DNA of 64,000 bases, from assembly GCA_905178155.1 (NCBI GenBank), contig CAJINV010000010.1, positions 295,915 to 359,914 on the forward strand, written 5' to 3'. The translations under genes were made by a program, and so were the position numbers. Positions within the stretch are counted from its first letter, which is position 1, and every line of letters begins with the position of its first letter. The notes under the pieces are model-generated. The model saw nothing but the letters and a program-made list of their open reading frames with translations, made no database searches and had not been told where the DNA came from. This document shows, in pieces, positions 23,001-33,365 of this stretch. Origin of the DNA: Amoebophrya sp. A120. Taxonomy: Eukaryota > Sar > Dinophyceae > Syndiniales > Amoebophryaceae.

Positions 23001-26000
23001 ATCTGGCTGGCCTTGGCGATTTTGAAAATCCGGACCGCGGCGTGCTTGGACTGAAACACGATTTTGTACCGCCCCGCGAACTCCGGATCGCCGTCGCGGT
23101 ACCCGGTGGTAGCGTGGTACACGAAGGAATTGGCCATCATTTTCGAGGGCTGCCCGTGGCCCTCCCACCCGAATTGCCAGCACATCTTGTCGTAGCAGTG
23201 CCCCTTGTAGACCGAGTTTGCGATGCGAGCCATGTGGGTGGCTTTTGAGAGATCGTCATCACACCAAACCAACACGTAGTCCGCCCAGTGCCGCATGATA
23301 ATGTGAGACTCCTCGACGGGGGAGGTGATGGTCATTCCCAGAGACGTATCCACTGCAAATATGTGGTCTACTGGCTGTGGAAGGTTACGAAATGTTTGTC
23401 ATGCATTTATTTCTGGATCGCACAGGTGGCCTCTAATTCTGCACGCGTCAGCATCTACAAGATTTGCACCGGCCTCTTGCTCTTGATCATGCCTGTTCCG
23501 CATGATAAATTCCCCACTTGCGACGCAGCTTTTGGTGCTCATGCAACACAACTTTTTCAGTGATCCAGATGATTGTGCATCACCAGTTGACACTCTTCCA
23601 GGTCCAGACCCAGACATATTTGCAATGCATAAAAAGCGAGGTGCTCGTGGTTCCACGTGTTGCCATCGGCGACTGTGACACGCTTGGAGATACCGGCCAG
23701 CTGGTACCCGTAGTCCCACCTGAGAACGATTTTTTCACCAAGAATTTTTGTCATGCGCGGCATCGAAAAAGAACAGATACCTTTTTGTCAATCGTGCATG
23801 ACAGATTCACGCACTTCCTTGCAATTGATTTGTATTCAAAAATCAATGTTCATCAATTACCACGACAAGATCCTTGCGTCCTCCTTGGTATTGTCTCGGA
23901 TCCACAGGTATGCCTCTCGGTAATCGTCCTTCAGCGTGCCGTCCTGCAGTGTCGAGACGATCTTATGCATTGCAAAAGCATCGTACTAGTAGAAATCGCA
24001 TCACAAATTCGGCCAGCATGACAAATGGAATCTGTAATGCGGATTTGACTTGACAAAAAAATTTGTAATGCATAAATGCGATTAGTACGAGTACGATACT
24101 TTTGCACAGGATAGATCTGTGGGTGGGACAACCCGTACTGGATCATGTTGTAGCCTGCACCGAGGAAATGTGAAAGTGGACAACTCCTCCTCCTCCCCCT
24201 CATTCACATCATGGTAGAAACAGCAACACAAGCGCCGGCGGAAATGCAGCTTTGGCATGACAAATTCTACTGCAGCTCACAGGATAATGATAGTGCTGCT
24301 TCGGCTTCCCCTTCCGGAATAATTTGCTATGCAAAAAGTGGCACAGGGCAGCGACTGGAATTGGGGTTTTTGCATGACAAACGAGGGGGAGGGGGGCGGA
24401 GGTGACCACTCTCATAAAAAATGCTCCATGTGACTCGGGAACCCGTGTCAAATGTAAAAATGTCTGGGTCTGGAAGATTGCCAGGTTTGTCATGCACATT
24501 TTGCATGACTCCTGATGTCTGTGATGCATGCCCTAGCAACATCACAGATTTTGTGAGGGCTTCCTGCTGATGCCTATACCGCATGACAAATGCTCTTTCC
24601 GTGTACTAGCGAAACTTGGACTCTCTTTGCTGCTCATGCAATACAGATTTTTTTAGAATCCAAAATCAGCATGACAAGTTGGATTCTTCCAGACCCAGAC
24701 ATTTTTACAGTTGATAACCCGTAGCGGAACACCATCAGAATCGTGACCAGTGCCCGTACCGAGAGGAGCGAAAGCGTTGCCTATGGAGAGAAAAAAGTTC
24801 GTCACAGTCACTAACTTGCAGGCTTTGCATTACAAATTTTCTCAGCATCACAAACTTTCCTTGTATTGCAGAAACACTAGGGAAATCCCTAATGAAGTTT
24901 GGCTGTGATGCATTTTTAAGCATGAGAAACAATTTTCTATTGCAAGAATGCGCATGAGTGATCGTGACGAACTTTTTTTCTTTGATATTGCCGCTTGAAA
25001 TGGTAGTCTCTTCGCGGACGAGGAGGAGGGACTGCTACTAGAGGCCCCTGTTCTGCTGATCGTGGAGAGAGGACCCAGCTTCGTCGTTATGCAATACAAA
25101 TTTACCTCCGTAGAAGTAGACGTACAAGAAGTAGGCAAGTAGATGTAGGAGTAGATGCATCACAAAAAAATTTGCGAACTTGATGAATCAATGGACACGT
25201 CGAAACTTGTGATGCTAGATGCGGTTGGGCAAAAGTTTTCTCATGTGGTCCTTCCACGTCCTCGTCCTGTGAGGTATTGTACTAGAGTTCCGATGGATAC
25301 TAGTCGTTGTGCCACCAGTGCTAGAAGAGGAAGCTGCAGCACCCTCCTTCTTTCCCTTCAGTGGGGTCTCGTTTCTGTCCTTCTTCGCAACTGGCGGCGG
25401 GGTTTTCGCGGCCTTATCGACGTCCTCTCTCGAGCTATCTTCGATCGCCAAGGAAGAGTTCGGCTCCGCTCGGTAAAAGGCGCCGTATCGCCTGCAAATA
25501 CGTCTGAGTCTGTAAAAGTGCAACGTTTGTGATGCACACTTTACATGACTCATGATGTCCTCTCTGATGTGTGTCATAGCATCACAGATTTTCTGAGTCC
25601 TTTGTGATGCCTATCCTGCATGAGAAATGTCGATCCCACAAGGCACAAATTGGACTCCTCTTGCTGGTCATGCAAAACAGATCTTTTTAGAATCCAGAGA
25701 CAGCATCACAACTTGCAACCTTCCAGACCCAGGTATATTTGCAATGCATACGCCGGTGCTGTTAGCGAAAATGGTCGCCGCCTTCTTGTCGTAGCCGAGC
25801 AGGTTATGAAACTACACAATTCCCTTTCCCCTTATTTTTGCATGGAATGAACAGCAACACAAACACAAATACATGTGGTGGACGCTGCGCATTTACAAAT
25901 TTCTCATGCGCTGGGTGTAGTACTGCTCGGACTTCCAGAATTTGTATTGCAGACAGGGCCACAAGGCAGCAAGAGCAACTGGAAGATTTGGGAGAAGTAT

Positions 26001-29000
26001 TGCATTACGAATCATGAGGGGGAGCGGGAGTTGTGCACTCTCATACAGGTGTTCCTTCACCGTCAAGTAGCGAAACGGGGCGAGAATCCACTGGCAAACG
26101 CGCCCGACTTATCAAATGCAAATATGTCTGGGTCTGGAAGAATGCAGGGTTTGTCATGCACAGCTAGCATGGCTCTCAAGTCTGTCATGCGCGCGTCATG
26201 CAGAAACGCAGTTTGTCATGCAGATAGGCAACACTTCAGCAACTCCAAAACTTGTCATGCTTGGCTGTCAATGAAGGCGTCCAGCACACGACTCGCGAAA
26301 CAGCATCACAAGTTTCCAGACCCAGACACTTTTGCAGTTCATACGACTGCGATGGCGGACAAGAGCGGTGCGGTGGGGCCGAGAAAGATCATGAGCCGCG
26401 TATGAAAGTGCACAACTCCCCCTGCTCCCCCTCATTTGTCATGCAAAACTCCAAATCCAAGTGCTTCTCTTTGGCACTGTTTGCATGACAGGTTCCGGAA
26501 GTTGTCCAAACAGTATTACACTAGGCGAATGAACTAGAATTTGTCATGCGCAGGCTCCACGTGTGCTGGTGTTTGTATTGCTGTTCATGCATTACGAATG
26601 ACGGGGAGGGGGACGAGTTGTGCACTCTCATACCGTGCCATCTTCAACGCGAACGCGTAGGTAGCGATCCCAAAAATCATGCAGTAGAGACCCGCGGTGG
26701 CCTATCGCGAGAAAAAAGTGTTACAGGTGCACACTCTGATGCAAGACCAGCAAGACAAACAACCTCTGTCATGCAGGAAATGCTTCCCAGCCTTATTTCC
26801 TTCGTGTTTTCTCGTATAGTCTGCGCATTACAAGGCTTTTTTGCCATGCAGAGCAACTTTGTGATGCTGAAATTACAACCAATGTGTAACTGTAACACTT
26901 TCACTTTTTTCCCGTGATATGGCCACGGGAGTTTGCTCAGACAAGCCGAACAGAGAGTCGGTGTAGGCCTTCAGCGTACTCGGCACCGCCGCCGCCGGTG
27001 GCTCACAACTTGAAGAGGACTTCTCGACAGATGTGAAGCTGCCACTTTTGAGTTGTTTCACTTTCCTATCCAACCAATTTGCCAGCACCGTGGGTTTTCT
27101 CCCATTCCTGGCCAAGGCGGCGAAAAGGTAGCTGAACATGAGGCACACGACGTCGAAGAGAAGAAAGCCCACCCCGACCGGGGCCAGGTACATGGTGCGG
27201 TCCAGCATGCGCCACAAAGCCGCCGGGTTGCCCGGTTGGTGCTCGGACACGGAATCAATCAAAGGGTTTCCGGTTTTCGTGGCGTGCGCGCCGAACAACG
27301 CTTTGACCCGCCCGGACAGGGGGTCCATGAACTTCTCCAAAATCTTCAACAGCACCGAGTTCTCAATGTCGTAACTGATCAGCGCAACCGCAACGATGCC
27401 GAGGAGGACGACGTTCGTGCTCATCGCGCGGATGACATTCTTCTTGCTGAAAAACCTCGCGAGGTTCTTGCTGAACTTCTCCGTTGTATGAGAGTGCACA
27501 ACAACTCCATCTCGTCCCACTCGTTTGTCATGCAAACCCCAAATGCAAGTGCTTCTTCCCTGTGGCACTGTCTGCATGATAGATTCCGGAAGGAGCCCAA
27601 ATAACAGCACTACACTAGAACTGCATGAATCTGTCATGCACAGGCTCCACGTGTGCTGGTGTTCGTATTGCTGTTCATGCAATACAAATGAAGGGAGGTG
27701 GGGGAGTTCGTTGTGCACTCTCATACGTCAATAGGGGCAAAAGCACGTTCTGCATCAAGGAGCTGTCGAAGAACTTCACTAGTTGGAACAACACAAACAC
27801 CGCTAAAGGCAACACCTGTTCCAAACTACACAAGGGCGCCCAGTGGACCACCGGGGTGAGCATGGCACCGTAGGTGGCGATATCCCGTGCAAAAACTTCG
27901 CCACGACTCTAGAGTTGTTACTTATGCAAATCTGCATGCCTAAAACGTTTGTCATGCGCAGCCACATGATAGGCGTTTTCTAATCCTCATCCTCGGGAGT
28001 TTGTCATGCTAGAATCAGGATGAGCTTGTCGATTTCTCGTGCGGCTGCACTAGCTACACAGGATTTTTAAACTGCGATCATCCCAAAGACCTTGTCATGC
28101 GCAACAGCCAAACCTTGTTGATTTGTGTTGCTAACTTTCCATCTTGACAACTTTGGGTAGTTCGGGACGTCGTTTTTACGCAGGGTAGGCGACAATGAAG
28201 AAGAGCGTGTAGGCCTCGTACAGTGCCTTCCAGGTGCCGTTGGTCGGGAGTTGCGTGTCCGAGTTCTGCAAGCAGCTGGTCCCGTACATGCGGATGCGCT
28301 CCAGCAAAAACAACAGAGCCGCGTGCATGCCCACCAGGTTGATCAGGAAGACGTACCCGCCCCACCCAGCGGCCATGAAGGCGTGACTGCAGCCGGCGAG
28401 GAAAGCGGAGAGCAAGCGTTGCACGAAGGCAGAGTAGGTGTTGACCTTGGTTGGGGTCTCGATGTTCCGGAGCGCCAGGCACCAGAAGAAGCCGCAGGCC
28501 ACCATGGGGGCGATGGCAATTATGAGAGTGCACAACTCCCCCTCCCCCTCATCTGTATTTATAGCATGACGAGCAATACAAACACCACCACAAGTGGAGC
28601 CTCTGCATGACAAGTTTGTGTGCCTAATGTAGTACTGTTTGGGCTTCCGGAATTTATCATGCAAACAGTGCCACAAGGAAGCGACTGGATTTGCGGTTTT
28701 GCATGACAAATGAGGGGAAGGGGGAGTTGTGTCCTGTCGTAGCAATGCACTCGTTGTCAAAGCCGCCGCCGACGGACCGCTGCGCGTGCGCTGGAATCAC
28801 CGACATGAAGAACATGGCGGACAGCGCAGTGGTATCGAGTGCAAATGTGTCAGTCTGGGTCTGGAAGATTAAAACTTGTCATGCTAAATCAGAATGATGC
28901 AAAAATCTGTGTTTCGTGAGTACCAAAAGCTGTCCGCTTTTGACCAAATTGAGAGGGAGTTTCTCATGCAGGAAAGGCATGGCAGGAACTTCAAAGAATC

Positions 29001-32000
29001 TGTCATGCCAGGTCGTGCACTCCAGAGCTCATGGCTCACGCAAGACGTGCATGACAAGTCTCAGAATCTTCCAGACCCAGACATATTTGCAATTCATAAG
29101 TGGCCGCTTTGCTGATGAACCGAAAGTAGTCGTAGTGCGCGACCGGCTGTGCGACGGCCTCTGCGGCCAGCAGGCCGACGAACAGAGTTGCGATCGACCC
29201 AAAAAACGCAGGCAGATGGCACGCGACCTGCGTCAGCGTCCAGTTGTAGGTGAAGGTGGCGAGTAACCGCTGCGGGGCTTCTATCCAAGAAAAAAACTGT
29301 GTTAGTGTAGCTCTCCTTGGCTGACAACATCACAAATGTGCTCTACATGACAGCGAAAACCTGTCATCGTCATGCGTCGCTTGTAAGGGAAAACACACAT
29401 GAAAAGAGGACTTCGTGGTTGTCTGGCATGACAGGCGTAACTCTACTGTTGCATATTCTGCATTACAAAGTTACAGTTACACAGTTTTTTTCCTGGATAG
29501 CTTCGTACACGAGGTAAGCGAAATTCGTGGAGACCGACTTGCTGATCGTCTGGTATGCTTTCTTGTACTCCTTTTGGGCCTGCTTCGTGTACTCCTTCCA
29601 CGATTTGTTCGAGAATCCGAGAAATTTGGTGGCGAGCTGTTCCAAAAACGCGGACTGGAGAAACCTGTTGAAATACAGTGTCGCTGCAGCTTTCTTATCG
29701 GAAGAGCTGCTCTCAGACGAGCCGAGGACTGCGGAAAAAATCGGATACACCGCCGACTCCAAAACCGTGTAGCCTGCGTCCAAATAGGCGACGACGGTAT
29801 CGTTGGACACCCCGACGTATGAACTGCAAAAGTATCGTACTCGTATAAATGCATTACAAATTTCCTTAGCATGAGAGATAAAATCTGTATTGCGGATTTA
29901 CCTTAAGAAAAAGATTCGTAATGCAAGACTTGCATTTATACGAGTACGATACTTTTACAGAGGATACGACGGTCTGTTCCACCGCCCACCCGAACAAGCG
30001 GTCCGGGCGCCACTGCAGATCCGCGGTCTGCGGTTCCGTCTTCTGTCCCTTCCCCTTTCCCTTTTTCGACTTTTCCCCAGCGGTCTCGCCCCACAAAGGC
30101 GACGTGGAGGCGTAGACGCGCTTGAAGATTTTTTGGTACCGCAAGATGCAGTTGCGCGGCTTGCCCTTCACCGTGCGGCACGAGTAGAGGATGTTTTTGA
30201 CGAAACGGGATACCAGATCCAGCTCCGGCTCTACTTCCGCGTCTGCTGTTGCAAGCAGCTCGCCATTCGCGCCCGTGGCCGTTATGCATTGCAAACGCGT
30301 CTGGCTCTGGGTCTGGAAGGTTGGAACTTGTAATGCTAGCTTTCCATACCTAGGAAATCTGTATTGCATAATCAACAAAAGTCGCAGCGTCTTTTGCACA
30401 TGCAAGCGCGGAGCTTCTCATGCGGATTGCTTATGAGAAAGCGTTCTGGAAAGTTGTCATGCTAGGTTGCGTTTGGAACTGTTTCGATCATCCACATTCT
30501 AGCATCACAAGTTTCCAGACCCAGACATATTTGCATTTGATAGCCGCAGGAGCTGTGGAATTACTACTCGCTTCAGCGTCGGAGAGCAGTTTCGTAATTA
30601 CCTGCTCGCTATCAAATGTAAAAATGTCTGGGTCTGGAAGAGTCATGCTGTTTCTGCATGACACAGAAGGTCTGGCATGGAAGCTCTAGCATCACAGGTT
30701 TCGAGAAGCTTCGGCTTCCGCAATGCCGAATCCGCATGACAAATCCCCCATTTTGGTGACAGAAAGTGAGCAGCCTTTGCTGCCTATGCATCAGAGATTT
30801 TTGTGTGTTCTGAAATGCGCATCACAAGTTACATCCTTCCAGACCCAGACATTTTTACATTTGATACTCGCTCTGTTGCTTGCCGACTTTCGACGTCACT
30901 TTCAAGGTATGCAGTGCAAAAGTATCGCACTCGTAAGTAATTGCATTTGCAGTCATGCAGCTGCATCACAAATCTTTTTCTTGAGGTAAATCAGCATGAG
31001 AAATTCCCTTTGTAATGCTGAGCGAATTTGTAATGCGATTACCACTAATACGATGCTCATGCTTTTGCGTTTCATACAAGGTGCGGTACATCGCGACGGC
31101 GGTTAGCTGCATCCCTATCGTGAGAAAAAAGTGTTACAGTTACACACTCTGATGGGAGACAAGCAAGACAGACAACCTCTGTCATGCAGGAAATGCTTGC
31201 CAGCCTCATTTCATTGGTGTTTTCCCTTATAGTCTGCGCATCACAGGTTTTCTTAGCCATGTCGAGCAACTTTGTGATGCAGAAACTCCAACAAATGTGT
31301 ATACTGTAGTAAACACTTTTTTCCTGTGATAATCCCCGGGTAGATGGTGGTGCCGACGGGGCGGCCAAGGGGAAACCACACCATGTGGTCGAACCACTTG
31401 AAGAACCTGGTAGGAAATTCGATTTTGTGATGTGGTGCAACAAGATGTCTACTTACTACTTTTGCACCGACCTACCAGGAGCTGGCCTAGGCGAATGTTT
31501 GTTCTTGCCATAGTTCTGTCAGAAGTGTTTCAAAAATGCCTCATCACCAATTCAAATTCATCATCATCAGCTCTTCCACAAATAAAAACAGATCAGCCTA
31601 TTTTCCAAAAAAATCCTTCCTCTTACCGCTCCACCACCGCATGGCGCCAGACGTTGAGATCAAAGTACTTCCGCGTCAATCGCCAGGCAAACGTATCCTG
31701 TAGATACGGGTTGATGACGGATAAAAGCGTGTTTGACGATTTTTTCGCGGCTTCTTCCTCGTCCGCAGACATGTCATCCGAAGCCAAATCGACCACCTGA
31801 GCGTCCAGAAAATGGTTGCGCCCGGCTTGCGAGTCATCTGTAGTTTCGGTGTATTCAACATTTTTTTCATATCACATGTTCCCACTGGTCCCGGGGTGTC
31901 AGCTTCTAGTTCTACACGTAGCTGCTTTCACGAAGATGTGCTCAGAAACCACCTCATTCTGCACAACTGCTGCTGCTTAAGCTACACCAGTGTATAACAT

Positions 32001-33311
32001 TTACAAACTCAAACGACCCTAATGTCAAAACTTCTTTACCTGCCTTCGCTGCCTCTGCTCCCGCCGCAGCGGCAGCGGCGGTTCCGTTGGTCTTCTTTTC
32101 CGCTACCAGCTGCTTGTAGCTCGCTCGGAGCTCTAATTCCAAGTGCTCGGTCGCACGGTAATTATATCAAATGCAAATATGTCTGGGTCTGGAAGGATGT
32201 CATGCACATTTTGCATGACTCCTGCTGTCTGTGATGCATGCCACAGCGTCACAGATTTTGTGAGGGCCTGCTGATGCCTATACCGCATGAGAAATGCCCT
32301 TATTTCCGTGTAGCAAACATTGGACTCTCCTTGCTGCTCACGCAATACAGATTTTTTTAGAATCCAAATGCAGCATCACAAGTTCCAACTTTTCAGCCCA
32401 AGATATTTTTGCAATCCATAAATTAAACCACGGGTCAAATTCGTGGATAACATACCCGTATTGCCGAATCGCGAACAGTATGCATTGCAAAAGTATCGTA
32501 GTATTGCGTCTATGCATTACAAATCTTTTTTGTCAAAACAAATCCGCATTACAAATTGAATTTGTAATGCTAAGTTAATTTGTAATGCAATTTATACTAG
32601 TACGATGCTTTTGCAGTTCATAAACAGCCTCACGTCGTACGCAAACCACAGTACGTGCAGAGATAAGGCGAACAGGATGGGAAAGTAGACGAAGGGAAAA
32701 AAGATGCTCGAACACGTCGCCCGGGTGGAAAAAGCGACCAGCTTGGTGACGCAATTTGTCAAGGTGCACGTAGTATGAAAGGAAAGAAGTGTGTCTGTGT
32801 CTGGACAAAGGCATGCGACTTCTGATGCTGCATCTTGCATGACAAAGCCGCACTTGTCTTTACGGCATGAACTACGCATGATCACAAATTCCTTATTTTC
32901 GGGTGTTTTTATTGCGAGTTCTTCCGTGTTTTTCCGCATGAGGAACAAGTGGCTTCCAGCATGACAGACGGATTGGGATCCGTCACAGGTGCAGGTCGTC
33001 TTATGCTTTAAGCCTATCATTGAGATCCCGCATAACAAATCGTCCAGACCCAGACATATTTGCCGTGCATACTTACAGCCCTGCTGTGCTGCCATTTGCG
33101 CCGCAGCCTTCGTGGCCTTCTTGTTCGCGTTTTTTATTTGGTTTTTGTCCAGCTTGGTGGATGCTCCCGTACCACTGTTGCTGTTCCCGTCTTCATTCCC
33201 GGAAGACTGCGAGTCCACGACGGACATCAGTTCCACTTTGTCAGACCCACCCGATGCGGACCCTGAGTACTCTGCGGTAGGCTTGCTGCTCGTTGGCGAG
33301 TGCAATAGCAT
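20058..33311 (-). CDS. STT3: oligosaccharyltransferase catalytic subunit STT3 fused to two cyanovirin-N domains
   Basis: STT3 moves the lipid-linked oligosaccharide onto Asn in nascent proteins at the ER membrane. In my model 38 exons encode about 1,665 residues, roughly twice a usual STT3. Signatures in order: FDPWFN|YRATE (32.4/32.2 kb), WFDHMVWFPLGRPVGTTIYPG-type loop (31.4 kb), SVGGGFDNE (28.8 kb), MAAGWGGYVFLINL (28.4 kb), SVSEHQP (27.25 kb), WW|DYGYQ split by a GT-AG intron (23.7-23.9 kb), DGNTWNHEH and KRLGFDPK. Many hydrophobic segments fit a multipass protein. Extra loops: acidic/Ala at 31.7-32.1 kb, Lys-rich at 30.0 kb, Ser-rich at 25.0-25.4 kb, acidic at 21.9 kb. Two cyanovirin-N domains follow: LPGGSYLTTSDGC...LVCTHC...NLELSGC...DNIAGQLRC, then IPPGGYQGSCVTC...LHCEEC...NHDGKIVCG. 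GT-AG introns: 31838-32039, 31407-31626, 23720-23860, 21643-21806, 21166-21380, 20839-21032. The ATG at 33311 directly follows TAG (possibly an acceptor), so an upstream exon is possible. The 3' end (SKRRE then TAG) is tentative. Without the 21166-21380 intron STT3 would stop at 21372. Confidence 0.85.
20074..20156. mobile_element. possible short introner, F11-like
   Basis: 83 bp; right end ATTTGTATTGCATA matches the F11 terminus, left end TACTAGAT is weak. TSD GCTTC/GCTTG. Splits CGSK|RRE near the stop. Confidence 0.4.
20209..20370. mobile_element. introner, F1
   Basis: 162 bp, F1 at both ends (TATCCTGTGCAAAAGTATCG / CGATACTTTTGCACTTCATA). TSD decayed (TTGTT/TCGCT) but removal keeps frame: CQGS|DKELQ in the second CVNH domain. 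Confidence 0.8.
20420..20728. mobile_element. introner, F9
   Basis: 309 bp, F9 ends, perfect TSD TGACG. Splits TRSS|NVKFT inside the second CVNH domain. Confidence 0.9.
22006..22217. mobile_element. probable introner, unclassified
   Basis: 212 bp from TATGTCGCAC to GATACATA. Flanking pentamers AGTTG/GTACG are diverged. Removing element plus one pentamer gives AMQES|FAVDK in frame. Confidence 0.55.
22277..22485. mobile_element. introner, F6
   Basis: 209 bp, F6 ends (AACAAAACTGTGTTAGTGTA / ACACAGTTTTTTTC), perfect TSD CGCGT. Splits GDYA|GQLAK. Confidence 0.9.
22541..22819. mobile_element. introner, F3
   Basis: 279 bp, F3 ends (TATGTAAAAACGTACCC / GGGGACGTTTTTACA), perfect TSD TCTTC. Splits FDPK|RWQCD. 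Confidence 0.92.
22855..23001. mobile_element. introner, F1
   Basis: 147 bp, F1 ends, perfect TSD TCTGG at 22850-22854 and 23002-23006. Splits KASQ|KSKRL. Confidence 0.95.
23346..23631. mobile_element. introner, degenerate F2
   Basis: 286 bp; right end CCAGACATATTTGCAATGCA is F2, left end TATCCACTGCAAATATGTGG is eroded. TSD AGACG/AAAAG decayed. Frame is kept: HEHLA|SLGMT. Confidence 0.75.
23964..24113. mobile_element. introner, F1
   Basis: 150 bp, F1 ends, perfect TSD GATCT. Splits HPQI|VSTLQ. Confidence 0.95.
24169..24416. mobile_element. introner, F4
   Basis: 248 bp, F4 ends (TGTGAAAGTGGACAACTCC; right end ACCACTCTCATA). TSD GGAAA/AAAAA. Splits MEHF|LGAGY. Confidence 0.85.
24446..24716. 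mobile_element. introner, F2
   Basis: 271 bp, F2 ends, perfect TSD ACCCG; the first bases are mutated to TGTC. Splits FRYG|FPSHM. Only 29 bp of exon separates it from the F4 element at 24169-24416. Confidence 0.9.
24782..24987. mobile_element. introner, F7
   Basis: 206 bp, F7 ends, perfect TSD TTGCC. Splits FQAA|TLSLL. Its interior is closely similar, in reverse orientation, to element 61301-61508. Confidence 0.92.
25088..25302. mobile_element. introner, F11
   Basis: 215 bp; left end TATGCAATACAAATTTACC, right end GGATACTA, no clear TIR. Perfect TSD GTCGT. Splits GGTTT|KLGPL. Confidence 0.75.
25486..25750. mobile_element. introner, F2
   Basis: 265 bp, F2 ends, perfect TSD CGCCG. Splits NSTG|AFYRA. 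Confidence 0.93.
25805..26045. mobile_element. introner, F4
   Basis: 241 bp, F4 ends, perfect TSD CAGGT. Splits VKEHL|LGYDK. Confidence 0.93.
26110..26343. mobile_element. introner, F2
   Basis: 234 bp, F2 ends, perfect TSD CGACT. Splits AIAV|GRVCQ. Confidence 0.93.
26401..26632. mobile_element. introner, F4
   Basis: 232 bp, F4 ends, TSD CCGCG/CCGTG. Splits KMAR|LMIFL. Confidence 0.92.
26703..26919. mobile_element. introner, F5
   Basis: 217 bp, F5 ends, perfect TSD TGGCC. Splits TPVA|TAGLY. Confidence 0.93.
27487..27725. mobile_element. introner, F4
   Basis: 239 bp, near-perfect F4 TIRs (TATGAGAGTGCACAAC), TSD CGTTG/CGTCA. Splits PLLT|EKFSK. Confidence 0.92.
27881..28187. mobile_element. 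introner, F3
   Basis: 307 bp, F3 ends, perfect TSD GGCGA. Splits FFIVA|TYGAM. Confidence 0.92.
28521..28741. mobile_element. introner, F4
   Basis: 221 bp, F4 ends (final bases CGTA instead of CATA), perfect TSD GCAAT. Splits NECIA|IAPMV just after the catalytic FDNE motif. Confidence 0.92.
28833..29098. mobile_element. introner, F2
   Basis: 266 bp, F2 ends, perfect TSD AGTGG. Splits SKAAT|ALSAM. Confidence 0.93.
29282..29499. mobile_element. introner, F6
   Basis: 218 bp, F6 ends, perfect TSD GCTTC. Splits VYEA|PQRLL. Confidence 0.93.
29818..29966. mobile_element. introner, F1
   Basis: 149 bp, F1 ends, perfect TSD CGACG. Splits EQTV|GVSND. Confidence 0.95.
30283..30542. mobile_element. introner, F2
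   Basis: 260 bp, F2 ends, TSD GCCGT/GCCGC. Splits TAPAA|TGANG. Confidence 0.92.
30610..30866. mobile_element. introner, F2
   Basis: 257 bp, long F2 TIRs (TATCAAATGTAAAAATGTCT), perfect TSD CTCGC. Splits QQSE|QVITK. Confidence 0.95.
30908..31076. mobile_element. introner, F1
   Basis: 169 bp, F1 ends, perfect TSD CAAGG. Splits MYRTL|KVTSK. Confidence 0.93.
31116..31331. mobile_element. introner, F5
   Basis: 216 bp, F5 ends, perfect TSD ATCCC. Splits IYPG|MQLTA. Its interior is about as similar to 26703-26919 as recent copies would be. Confidence 0.93.
32165..32420. mobile_element. introner, F2
   Basis: 256 bp, F2 ends, perfect TSD AATTA. It splits the catalytic motif FDPWFN|YRATE. Confidence 0.95.
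32479..32622. mobile_element. introner, F1
   Basis: 144 bp, F1 ends, perfect TSD AACAG. Splits DVRL|FAIRQ. Confidence 0.95.
32774..33071. mobile_element. introner, F2
   Basis: 298 bp, F2 ends, TSD CGTAG/CTTAC (diverged). Frame is restored at QQGC|TCTLT. Confidence 0.85.
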
Positions 33312-33365
33312 CTATACGAAGCTTTCTGCTCTGCGAGTGTTCTCTTCCAGGGCAGCTATGCGATC

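Noticed and set aside
26873-27724. Reading the 283-codon minus-strand frame as one continuous exon
   Set aside because: Its first ~80 codons are the F4 introner 27487-27725 and its last dozen are the F5 introner; only 26920-27486 is STT3 exon.
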